In this document: piece after piece, positions 55,121 through 63,115 of the stretch | How the letters are laid out: every line of letters begins with the position of its first letter | Numbering within the stretch: position 1 is the first letter of the stretch | Assembly: GCA_963805715.1 (NCBI GenBank) | Contig: CAWDVK010000020.1 | Coordinates: 372,001-436,000 of the forward strand | Source: CAWDVK01 sp963805715 | GTDB taxonomy: Bacteria > Actinomycetota > Actinomycetes > Streptosporangiales > Streptosporangiaceae | Direction: 5' to 3' | DNA length: 64,000 nt | Translations under genes and position numbers: made by a program | The notes under the pieces: model-generated | What the model was told of the DNA's origin: nothing | The model's input: only the letters and a program-made list of their open reading frames with translations | Databases searched by the model: none

Positions 55121-56737
55121 CTATTGAACTTCCGCGGCCCCGGCCAGGACCAGGCGGGCCGACTCCGCGGCCGCCGCCCAGCGCTGGCCGCGGCCCACCA
55201 CCCGCACCGTCCGGGGCTCGTCAGCGTCGTCGCCGGAGCCACCCGCCTCCCGGCTGATCGTGATGGCGAGGAAGGCAGCTGCCAGCTCCTCAACCAGCCC
55301 CTCGCCCCACTCCACCACGGTCACTGACCGGTCAAGATCAGCGTCCAGGTCCAGGTCGTCGACTTCGGCGCGGCTGCCCAGCCGGTAGGCATCCGCATGC
55401 ACGAGGTCAGGGCCAGCGCCCAGCGACGGGTGCACCCGCGCGATCACGAAGGTGGGCGAGGTGACCCGGCCCTGCACGCCGAGGCCGGCGCCGATCCCCT
55501 GGGCCAGGGTGGTCTTGCCCGCCCCGAGCGGACCCGACAGCACGATCAGGTCGCCCGGCCGGAGCAGCGCGGCCAGCCGGGCGCCGAGGTCCCGCATCTG
55601 CTCGCCGGTGGCGACCTGCACCTGCTCATCCAGGACGGCGGTGCCGTCAGTGCCCGACATGGCTAGCGGCCTGCGCCGTGCCCCGGCGCGAGTCAGCGCC
55701 GTGGCCACCAGCGCGATGATCACATCGTTGACCAGCTCAGGGCGTTCCAGGATGAGCACGTGACCGGCGCGGGGTACCTGGATGAACTCGGCGCCGGGAA
55801 TGGCCTCGGCCAGTTCCTCGCTCAGCCGCAGCGCGACCAGCCGGTCCCGGTCGCCGGTGAGCACAACCGACGGGACCCGCCCGATGACCTCCAGTGCGCC
55901 GCGCTTGTCGTGATCGGCCAGCGCCAGGTAGAAAGCGGACACGACCTCCACCGGCGTCGACCGGATAATCCGCTCCAGGAAGTCCACCACGGTCGGGCTG
56001 ACGTACGGATCGCCGAAGGCGAGGAACCGGGTGGACAGGAAGGCAATGTCGCTGGCCGCCTCGCGGCTCCATTCCAGCAGCGCGGCGCGCCGCCCTCTGG
56101 CGCCCCGCAGCATCGGCGGCGCGGCCCCGCGGGCGATGGAGCGCAGCGGCTGCGGCAGCCACAGCATGGGGTCGACTCCGCCCGCCGCCGTCGAGATCAG
56201 CACGGCGCCGATCACCTTGGTGCCGAACAGCCCGGGGTAACGATCAGCGAGCGCCATGACCGTCATCCCGCCCATGGAATGGCCGACGAGCACGACTGGC
56301 GCGTCACCGGGCACGGTCGCCGCCAGCACGGCGGCCAGGTCGCTGCCGAGCTGGTCGATGCTGACGTGGTCATAGCCGCTGCGGCCGGACCGGCCGTGGC
56401 CTCGCTGGTCCCAGAAGACCAGCCGGGCGGTGCGCTCGAGAGCCTGCCGCTGGTAGTGCCAGACATCCTGGGTCAGCGTGTAGCCGTGGCTGAAGACGAT
56501 CGTGACCGGCGCGTCGTCCGGCCCGCAGATCTCGACGTGCAGCGGCACGCCGTCATCGGCCAGCACCGTGAGCGGCCGGCCCCGCAGCTGCCCGAGCGGC
56601 TCGCCCGCGGCCGGATCAGGGCGCAGCCGGATCCGCCCGACGGCGATCTTCTGCGCCGCGACGGCCACCCCGGTACCGGCGGCCGCAGCGCCGGCGACCA
56701 GCCCGACGACGCTAGTAAGCCGCCGCCACCTGCCCAT
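55121..56737 (-). CDS. tsaE: Alpha/beta hydrolase fused in frame to TsaE (t6A ATPase)
   Basis: One continuous frame from the ATG at 56737. The first 360 residues form an alpha/beta hydrolase with an N-terminal helix, an oxyanion strand (VFSHGYTLTQDVW), nucleophile elbow VGHSMGGMT (Ser), acid in LTGDRDRLV and a final His in RAGHVLILERPE. The last 179 residues are TsaE: P-loop LSGPLGAGKTTLAQGIGAGL, SPTFVIARVH, HADAYRL and VEWGEG. An internal ATG at 55660 (MSGTDGTAV) is the normal TsaE start. A TAG lies in another frame just before it, so the fusion could be a lost stop or an indel. TsaE drives the TsaBD complex encoded downstream. Confidence 0.88.
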   Translation of the reverse strand: MGRWRRLTSVVGLVAGAAAAGTGVAVAAQKIAVGRIRLRPDPAAGEPLGQLRGRPLTVLADDGVPLHVEICGPDDAPVTIVFSHGYTLTQDVWHYQRQALERTARLVFWDQRGHGRSGRSGYDHVSIDQLGSDLAAVLAATVPGDAPVVLVGHSMGGMTVMALADRYPGLFGTKVIGAVLISTAAGGVDPMLWLPQPLRSIARGAAPPMLRGARGRRAALLEWSREAASDIAFLSTRFLAFGDPYVSPTVVDFLERIIRSTPVEVVSAFYLALADHDKRGALEVIGRVPSVVLTGDRDRLVALRLSEELAEAIPGAEFIQVPRAGHVLILERPELVNDVIIALVATALTRAGARRRPLAMSGTDGTAVLDEQVQVATGEQMRDLGARLAALLRPGDLIVLSGPLGAGKTTLAQGIGAGLGVQGRVTSPTFVIARVHPSLGAGPDLVHADAYRLGSRAEVDDLDLDADLDRSVTVVEWGEGLVEELAAAFLAITISREAGGSGDDADEPRTVRVVGRGQRWAAAAESARLVLAGAAEVQ

Positions 56738-57894
56738 CCGTCCTCCCGTCGGCAACGAGCGCGGGATCGCCGCCCTGCGTTACTCCACAGTAGCTTCTGG
56801 GCAGCTTGCCGCCGAACCTGGTCACGATCTCATAGGAGAGCGTGCCGAGCGCGTCAGCCCAGTCCTGGGCCGTCGGCTCGCCATTGTCGCCAGGGCCGAA
56901 CAGCACGATCTCGGCACCCGGCCCGATCTTCTCATCGCCGACATCGATAACGAACTGGTTCATGCAGACGGTGCCGGAAATCGTCAGGCGGTGCCCGGCG
57001 ATCTGCACCTCGGCCGTGTTACCGGCCTGCCGCGGGACTCCCTCGTAGTAGCCGAGCGGAGCCAGCACCAGCGTTGTCTCCCGGCTCGTGACGTAGCGGT
57101 GCCCGTAGGAAACGCCCGAGCCGGCCGGCACGCGCTTGGCCTGCACGACCTCGGCCCGCACCGTCATCGCGGGCCGCAGCCAGTCAGGTGCGCCGCCGGG
57201 CAGCGTGCACAGCCCGACGATGCCGCCGCCGGTGCGCACCAGGTCGAACCAGGTCTGCGGCAGGGTCAGCGTGGCCGGCGTGTTGGCGAGGTGCCGGACC
57301 TCGGGCCTGGCCCCCGCCTGCTCCGCCTGCTCGATGGCAGCGCGGAATACGCTCAGCTGCGCATCGACGGACGGGTGACCGGGCATGTCCGCGCAGGCCA
57401 GATGCGACCAGATGCCGGTGATCCGGAGCTCGCCAGCGGCCTCCGCGGCGCGAGCCGCCTGCAGCAAGGCCGGCCACTCGGCCGCGGTGGCGCCGCCCCG
57501 GCACATGCCGGTATCGGCCTTGAGGTGCACCAGCGCGGGCCGCGGCCCGCCTCGCGGCGGCCGCGATCTGGCTGACCAGGGCCACCGACCCGGCCGTGAG
57601 GTCGACGTCACGGCTGATCGCGTCCTCGTGCGGCGCATCGGCCACCGCGGTCAGGCAGAGCACCCGCTGCGTGAGGCCGGCGTCCCGGAGCGCGATCGCC
57701 TCGGCCAGGTGCGTAACGCCCAGCCAGCGGGCTCCCCCGGCGACCGCGGCCTGCGCGGCCGGGATCATGCCGTGGCCGTAGCCGTCAGACTTGACCACCG
57801 CCATCAGCTGCGTGCCGCCCACGTGCGCGGCCAGCGCTGCCGCGTTGGCCGTGATCGCGGCGAGGTCGACGACTATCTCCGGGTGACCGTCCAT
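56712..57894 (-). CDS. alr: Alanine racemase, frameshifted
   Basis: The PLP enzyme that makes D-alanine for peptidoglycan. The first frame has VVDLAAITANAAALAAHVG, the PLP-lysine motif VVKSDGYGHGMIPAA and WLGVTHLAEAIALRDAG. The second frame runs from RPALVHLKADTGMCRGG through HLANTPATL, the catalytic Tyr in GVSYGHRYV and GTVCMNQFVIDV to the stop at 56712. The frames meet at about 57549-57556 beside a perfect 16-bp palindrome (57535-57550). Alr is normally essential, so a sequencing artefact is the simplest explanation. The alpha/beta hydrolase start overlaps its 3' end. Confidence 0.93.
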
Positions 57895-58058
57895 GACGCT
57901 CCAGTCTGCCAGGCTGCGAGTGCTGAGCCGCCCGGCGCGGCGCGAGCCGGGCCTGCTGCGCCCGATAGAGTTCAGCTAGTCGGCCTGGCTCTGCCGCATG
58001 AGCGCCCCAGCGGTCCTCATGCCGGGTACTGGCTCAGCCCGCCGTCGCCAATCGCCGC

Positions 58059-59924
58059 GTGAAAGGTGCTGTCCTGGTGGCCGAGCTCATCCCGCTGCCC
58101 GTGCTGTTCGGCAATCCCGAGCGGGTCAGTCCCCGCCTCTCTCCCGACGGCTCCCAGCTGGCCTGGATAGCACCGCGCGACGGCGTGCTGAATGTCTGGC
58201 TTGCCCCGGTCAGCGCCGCCACCGGAGTGGACTGGGACGCGGCCACGGTGGTCACTGACGACACTGACCGCGGAATCCGGCAGTTCGCCTGGGCCCACGA
58301 CGGCCGTCACCTGCTCTACATCCAGGACAGCGGCGGCGACGAGAACTGGCGGCTGCACGACGTGGACCTGCAGACCATGCAGCGCCGCGACCTGACCCCC
58401 TTCGACGGGGTGCAGACTCAGCTGATCGCGGCGGAGCGGAAGTTCCCGACCGAGATCCTGATCGGCCTGAACCGCGACAACGAGCAGCTGCACGACGTCT
58501 ACCGGCTGGACCTGGTCACCGGTGAGCTGGCCAAGGAAGTGAAGAACCCCGGCTTCGTCGGCTGGCTGGCCGACTCCCAGCTGGTCGTCCGGGGCGCCTT
58601 CGCGCCGCAGCCGGACGGCAGCTTCCAGCTGCTGGTCCGCGACAGCGCCGATGATGACTGGCGGGGGCTGCTCGCGGTGCCGGCCGACGATGCGCTGACG
58701 ACCGAGCCGATCGCGTTCAGCGCGGACGGCGGCTCGCTGCTGGCGACCAGCTCGGTGAACGCGGAGACGGCCCGGCTGGTCCGCATCGACGTGGCCACGG
58801 GATCCGTCGAGGTGCTGTGCGAGGACCCGGAGGCGGACGTGAGCAACGTCCGGGTGCACCCGGACACGCGCGAGCCGCAGATCGTCATCCTGGAGAAGGA
58901 CCGGTCGGAATACCGCGTCCTCGACCCGTCGGTCGCTGATGACCTGGCCGCGATCCGGGCCCTGCACCCGGGCGACCCGGCGATCGTGGACGCGGACGAC
59001 AGCGACGCCACCTGGCTGGTCGCCTTCACGAACGACTCCGGGCCGGTTCCGTTCTTCTCCTATGACCGCGCTGCCCGCCGCGGCCAGTTCCTCTTCGAGC
59101 ACCAGCCCGAGCTGTCCCGTTTCGAGCTGGCCCCGATGGAGCCGTTCTCGTTCATCAGCCGGGACGGGCTGACCCTGCACGGCTACGCGACCTTCCCGCT
59201 CGGCGGCGACCAGGCGGATCTGCCGACCGTGCTGAACGTGCACGGCGGCCCGTGGGCGCGTGACTCCTGGGGCTTCGACCCCGAGGCCCAGTGGCTGGCC
59301 AACCGGGGCTATCTGTGCGTCCAGGTCAACTTCCGGGGCTCCACCGGCTACGGGAAATCGTTTCTCAACGCGGGCGACCGTGAGTGGGGCGCGAAGATGC
59401 AAGACGACCTGAGCGACGCGGCGGCCTTCGCCATCAGCCAGGGCTGGAGCGATCCGGCCAGGGTCGCCATCTTCGGCGGCTCCTACGGCGGGTACGCGTC
59501 GCTGGCCGGCGCCGCCTTCACGCCGGACATTTACCGCTGCGCCGTGGATATCGTCGGGCCGTCGAACCTGATCACGCTGATCGAGTCCATCCCGCCGTAC
59601 TGGGCCCCGCTGATCTCCCAGTTCCATCGCCGCGTCGGTAACCCGGAGACCGAGCGCGATTTCCTCTGGTCCCGCTCGCCGCTGTCGCGGGCGGAGAGCA
59701 TCCGGATACCGTTACTGATCGCGCAGGGCGCCAATGACCCGCGGGTGAAGCAGGCGGAGTCCGAGCAGATCGTGGCGGCGCTGGAGAAGGCCGGGATCCC
59801 GCACGAGTACATGCTGTTCCCCGATGAGGGACACGGCTTCGCCAAGCCGGAGAACCGGCTCCGCTTCTACGCGACGGCCGACAAGTTCCTCGCGCACCAC
59901 CTGGGCGGCCGGGCCGAGGCCTAG
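58059..59924 (+). CDS. S9 family prolyl oligopeptidase-like peptidase
   Basis: 621 residues. The N-terminal half is a beta-propeller with WD/TolB-like repeats (SPRLSPDGSQLAWIAP, IRQFAWAHDGRHLLYI). The C-terminal alpha/beta hydrolase has the nucleophile in FGGSYGGYASLAGAA, PRVKQAESEQIV near the acid, and the His in FPDEGHGFAKPENR. This is the acylaminoacyl-peptidase/DPP group; no signal peptide is seen, so it is probably cytoplasmic. GTG at 58059 or 58077 could be the start. It is divergent from alr and converges with nnr. Confidence 0.92.
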   Translation: MKGAVLVAELIPLPVLFGNPERVSPRLSPDGSQLAWIAPRDGVLNVWLAPVSAATGVDWDAATVVTDDTDRGIRQFAWAHDGRHLLYIQDSGGDENWRLHDVDLQTMQRRDLTPFDGVQTQLIAAERKFPTEILIGLNRDNEQLHDVYRLDLVTGELAKEVKNPGFVGWLADSQLVVRGAFAPQPDGSFQLLVRDSADDDWRGLLAVPADDALTTEPIAFSADGGSLLATSSVNAETARLVRIDVATGSVEVLCEDPEADVSNVRVHPDTREPQIVILEKDRSEYRVLDPSVADDLAAIRALHPGDPAIVDADDSDATWLVAFTNDSGPVPFFSYDRAARRGQFLFEHQPELSRFELAPMEPFSFISRDGLTLHGYATFPLGGDQADLPTVLNVHGGPWARDSWGFDPEAQWLANRGYLCVQVNFRGSTGYGKSFLNAGDREWGAKMQDDLSDAAAFAISQGWSDPARVAIFGGSYGGYASLAGAAFTPDIYRCAVDIVGPSNLITLIESIPPYWAPLISQFHRRVGNPETERDFLWSRSPLSRAESIRIPLLIAQGANDPRVKQAESEQIVAALEKAGIPHEYMLFPDEGHGFAKPENRLRFYATADKFLAHHLGGRAEA

Positions 59925-59931
59925 CCAGTCC

Positions 59932-59981
59932 GCCGGCCTCGCCGGGCAGGCGGTCAGCCGGCCTCGCCGGGCAGGCGGTCA
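59932..59981. repeat. 25-bp tandem duplication at the S9 peptidase/nnr convergence
   Basis: A unit starting GCCGGCCTCGCCGGGC and ending GGCGGTCA occurs twice (59932-59956 and 59957-59981). The second copy includes the nnr stop codon. Confidence 0.9.
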
Positions 59982-61487
59982 GCCCGGCGCGGTGACCGTC
60001 CGGATCGCGGCCGGCAGCGCCGCGATAATGTCGGCCGCCCCGATCGGCGCGTCGTCCGCGGCCAGGCGGCCGGCGATGCCGTGCAGGTAGGCGGCCGCGG
60101 CGGCCGCCTGAGGCGCTGGGGCGCCCTGCGCGAGCAGCGAGCCGGCCAGGCCGGACAGCACGTCGCCCGAGCCTGCCGTGGCCAGCCAGCCGGTGCCGGT
60201 GGGATTGACCAGCACGGGCTCGCCGGAAGACGGCGAGGCGATCACAGTGGTCGAGCCCTTCAGCAGGACGGTCACGCCGAGCTCGGCGGCGGCCGCGGTG
60301 GCGTGCCGGAGCCGCCGGGCCTCGATCTGGCTGGCGTCCCCGCCCATCAGCCGGGCCAGCTCGCCCGAGTGCGGCGTGATCAGGGTCGGCGCCGACCGGT
60401 TCAGCAGCTCGCGATGCGCGGCCAGCACCGTGATGCCGTCGGCATCGACCAGCACGGGCAGGTCGGTGCTGAGCACCGCTGCGAGCAGCGCCGCCGCGTC
60501 ATCCCCGGTGCCCATGCCGGGTCCGGCCACCCAGGCCTGCACCCTCCCGGCCACCTTGAGCGTGTGGTCAGGCCGGCTCGCGTCGGTGACCGTCAGCACG
60601 GCCTCGGGCCAGTGCAGCCGGGCGACGGCCAGCGCGGCAGGCGCCGACAGCAGCCGGACCATGCCGGCCCCGCCGCGGATCGCGCCGCCGGTGGCGAGCA
60701 CGGCCGCGCCGGTGTACTGATCGCTGCCGGCCAGCACGCCGAGCACGCCGCGCCGGTACTTATCCGACTCAGCGCCCGGCCGGTGCAGGATCCCGGCCAC
60801 GTCGGGAGCCTGCAGCGCGACAGCGGCCGGCTCGCCCAGGTAGGGCCCGAGCCCGATGTCGACCAGCTGCACGGCGCCGGCCCGCTCGGCACCCGGATCG
60901 ATCAGCAGTCCCGGCTTCCACGTGCCGAAGGTAATCGTGACGTCGGCCCCGATGGCCGGCCCGGCGACCTCGCCGGTGTCCGCGTCCACGCCGCTGGGCA
61001 GGTCGACGGCCACCACCAGCGCCCCGTCCCGGCGGGCGCGGCGCGTCCGGTCGGCCAGCTCGGCGGCAGCGTCCCGCAGCCCGCCGCGCCCGCCGATGCC
61101 GAGCAGGCCGTCCATGATGAGGTCGGCCTGCGCGAGCACGCCCGGTGTCTGCGGGTCGGCGGCGGGCAGCAGCCGGCCGCCCGCGCCGCGCAGCGCGGCG
61201 GCACCGCCCGCGTGCACCCGGTCAGCCGCGGTGACGGCGGTCACGACGGCGCCGCGCCGGGCCAGCATCGCTCCGGCGTGCAGCGCGTCGCCCCCGTTGT
61301 CGCCGCTGCCGGCCAGCACGGCGACCCGGCACCCGTAAACGCCCGGCAGCAGCCCGGCGCAGGCGGCCGCCAGCCCCGTCGCCGCCCGCTGCATGAGAGT
61401 GCCCTCGGGCAGGGCAGCCATCAGGGCCTGCTCGGCCGTCCGGACGACCGAGACCGCGTGCGCGTTTCTCATCCTCTGGCTACCCAT
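59979..61487 (-). CDS. nnr: Bifunctional NAD(P)H-hydrate epimerase / ADP-dependent dehydratase
   Basis: 502 residues repairing hydrated NAD(P)H. The N-terminal epimerase domain (about 1-215) has MQRAATGLAAACAGL, AVLAGSGDNGGDALHAG, GLLGIGGRGGLRDAAA and VAVDLPSGVDADTG. The C-terminal dehydratase domain has GAVQ-to-GVLGVLAGSDQYTGAA, LITPHSGELARLMG, and NPTGTGWLATAGSGDVLSGL. The domain order is the usual bacterial one. MRNAHAVSVVRTAEQ, five codons in, may be the true start. acpS lies upstream on the same strand with 25 bp between. Confidence 0.95.
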   Translation of the reverse strand: MGSQRMRNAHAVSVVRTAEQALMAALPEGTLMQRAATGLAAACAGLLPGVYGCRVAVLAGSGDNGGDALHAGAMLARRGAVVTAVTAADRVHAGGAAALRGAGGRLLPAADPQTPGVLAQADLIMDGLLGIGGRGGLRDAAAELADRTRRARRDGALVVAVDLPSGVDADTGEVAGPAIGADVTITFGTWKPGLLIDPGAERAGAVQLVDIGLGPYLGEPAAVALQAPDVAGILHRPGAESDKYRRGVLGVLAGSDQYTGAAVLATGGAIRGGAGMVRLLSAPAALAVARLHWPEAVLTVTDASRPDHTLKVAGRVQAWVAGPGMGTGDDAAALLAAVLSTDLPVLVDADGITVLAAHRELLNRSAPTLITPHSGELARLMGGDASQIEARRLRHATAAAAELGVTVLLKGSTTVIASPSSGEPVLVNPTGTGWLATAGSGDVLSGLAGSLLAQGAPAPQAAAAAAYLHGIAGRLAADDAPIGAADIIAALPAAIRTVTAPG

Positions 61488-61511
61488 CCTTCGTGACAGC
61501 AGGGTGATCCG

Positions 61512-61862
61512 TCATCTCTCGGCGACTACGACCGCGATGCACAGCCCGGCGTCATGGCTGAGCGACAGGTGCCAGGCTGTCACGCCCAGCTTGTCAGCTG
61601 CCTCGGCCACCGTGCCGCTGGCCTCCAGCAACGGCCTGCCGCTGGGATCGTGCGCCACGGCGACATCGGTCCAGCGCAGCCCCCGCGGACCGCCCAGGGC
61701 CTTGGCCGCGGCCTCCTTCGCGGCGAAGCATCCGGCCAGCGACGCGATCGGCGCGTCCCGTTCGCTCTCGGCGAACAAGCGCCGCGCCAGCGCCGGGGTC
61801 CGCCTCAGCGCCGCGGCCAGCCTGGACACGTCCGCGATGTCGACGCCGATCCCCACGATCAT
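61512..61862 (-). CDS. acpS: Holo-[acyl-carrier-protein] synthase
   Basis: 116 residues, standard AcpS length. The Mg-binding MIVGIGVDIADVSRLAAAL and the FAAKEAAAKALGG motif are both present. LSLSHDAGLCIAVVVAE closes the fold. It transfers 4'-phosphopantetheine from CoA to ACP. It precedes nnr on the same strand, a conserved actinobacterial pairing. Confidence 0.96.
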   Translation of the reverse strand: MIVGIGVDIADVSRLAAALRRTPALARRLFAESERDAPIASLAGCFAAKEAAAKALGGPRGLRWTDVAVAHDPSGRPLLEASGTVAEAADKLGVTAWHLSLSHDAGLCIAVVVAER

Positions 61863-62002
61863 GGCTCAAGCCTGCCATGGCCCGGTCCGGTGCCGTCAGC
61901 CCGCGGGCCCGCCGCCGTCCTGAGCCGGCTTGCGCCCGGCTCCGGCCGCCCGGCTCCGGCGGCCTGGCGCCGGCGGCAGAGCAGCCGTGTGCACGCCCGG
62001 CG

Positions 62003-62782
62003 CTAGCCCGCGTGCGCCTCCCGATCCTCGACGGCAGCCAGGTGCAGCCGCTGCCGCGATCCGACTGGCCGCGCCGCGGCGTGCTGGCGGACGTCGGGAC
62101 GCTCGCGGGGAGCGGGCAGCTGCGGCCGGAAACTCGGCGTGCTCTCGGCGCGCGGCTCCAGCAGCCGGTGCCGCACGGCGAAGGAGGCCGCCTCCAGCCG
62201 TGAATGCACGCCCAGCTTGGTCAGAACCGACTGCAGGTGAGTGCGCACGGTGGTGCGCGCGACGCCGAGCCTGGCGACCATCGCGTCCGTGTCCAGCCCC
62301 TCCACGAGCATCTCGAGGCACTCCCGCTCGCGGCTCGTCAGGGCGGCGGCCGCCCGCTCGGCGTGACTGTTCGCCCGCGGCTGCCGCCTGGGCGTGTCGT
62401 CAGGAATATCGACGACCAGTTCCCCCCTCGCTACCTGACCGAGCGCCGAGATGAGCGCGTCAACACCGCGCGACTGGTGCAGGTAAGCGGATGCGCCCGC
62501 GTCGATGGCGCGCCGGGCCGCATCGCGGCACGGATCCGCGCCGAGTACGAGCACGCTGGTGTCGTCGCTCGCGGCAATCACCCGGCCGATCGCCTCCACT
62601 CCGCCGTCCGGTGCGGTGCTGCAGTCGATCAGGCACGCGTCCGGGCGCTGGCTGCGGACGAATGCGATCATCTCCGCCGAGCTGCGCGCGACGGCACCGA
62701 TCTGATAGCCGCGCTGGGTGAGCACGGTCGACAGTGCGTCGAGGAATATGCCCTGGTCATCGCCCAGTACCAGGTTCTTCAT
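62003..62782 (-). CDS. LuxR-family response regulator with atypical receiver domain
   Basis: 259 residues from the ATG at 62782 (MKNLVLGDDQGIFLDALSTV). The receiver domain (1-115) has the acidic pair GDD and the phospho-acceptor Asp in ACLIDCSTAPDG. The usual switch Lys is replaced (ASAYLHQSRGVD), so phosphorylation signalling may be altered. The C-terminal HTH is LTSRERECLEMLVEGLDTDA followed by VARLGVARTTVRTHLQSVLTKL. A 50-residue Pro/Arg tail follows. No sensor kinase is nearby. The long upstream in-frame extension to 63064 shows no domain and is rejected. Confidence 0.85.
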   Translation of the reverse strand: MKNLVLGDDQGIFLDALSTVLTQRGYQIGAVARSSAEMIAFVRSQRPDACLIDCSTAPDGGVEAIGRVIAASDDTSVLVLGADPCRDAARRAIDAGASAYLHQSRGVDALISALGQVARGELVVDIPDDTPRRQPRANSHAERAAAALTSRERECLEMLVEGLDTDAMVARLGVARTTVRTHLQSVLTKLGVHSRLEAASFAVRHRLLEPRAESTPSFRPQLPAPRERPDVRQHAAARPVGSRQRLHLAAVEDREAHAG

Positions 62783-63115
62783 GGCGATCACCCGGCCGTC
62801 CGCGCCCGGCCAGGGGCGGACGTCGCTCCGGCGGTCAGCAGTGGCGCAGCCCGGCCGGATCCCGGCTCGCGCGGCAGGCCGCCGAGCCTCCGGCTGGCAT
62901 GCCGCGCGTGGAAAGAAGTCCCCGTCATTTTTCCCCCGTGCCTGGACAGGTACCGGCCCCCCGAAGGCACCGCACCACGATCCAGGCGTATTCAGTAGTC
63001 CGCAGAGATCCCCATATCTGACCATCCGGGGTCCCGGGACGGCAGCATTATCATCCACTGTCACGGGAATAAGTACGTTATCCCTGCACTCCCTTTTTTG
63101 TCCGTCCGCCGAGAC
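62783..63115. other. Intergenic region (333 bp) between LuxR regulator and glycosyltransferase
   Basis: No gene is supported. An AT-richer patch (about 62990-63115) probably holds the regulator promoter. A T6 tract at about 63095 is on the plus strand and does not follow a stem, so it is not a terminator for the minus-strand glycosyltransferase. Confidence 0.6.

Noticed and set aside
63085..63105. T-rich tract as a terminator for the glycosyltransferase
   Set aside because: The T-run is on the plus strand, so it is an A-run in the minus-strand transcript, and no stem precedes it.
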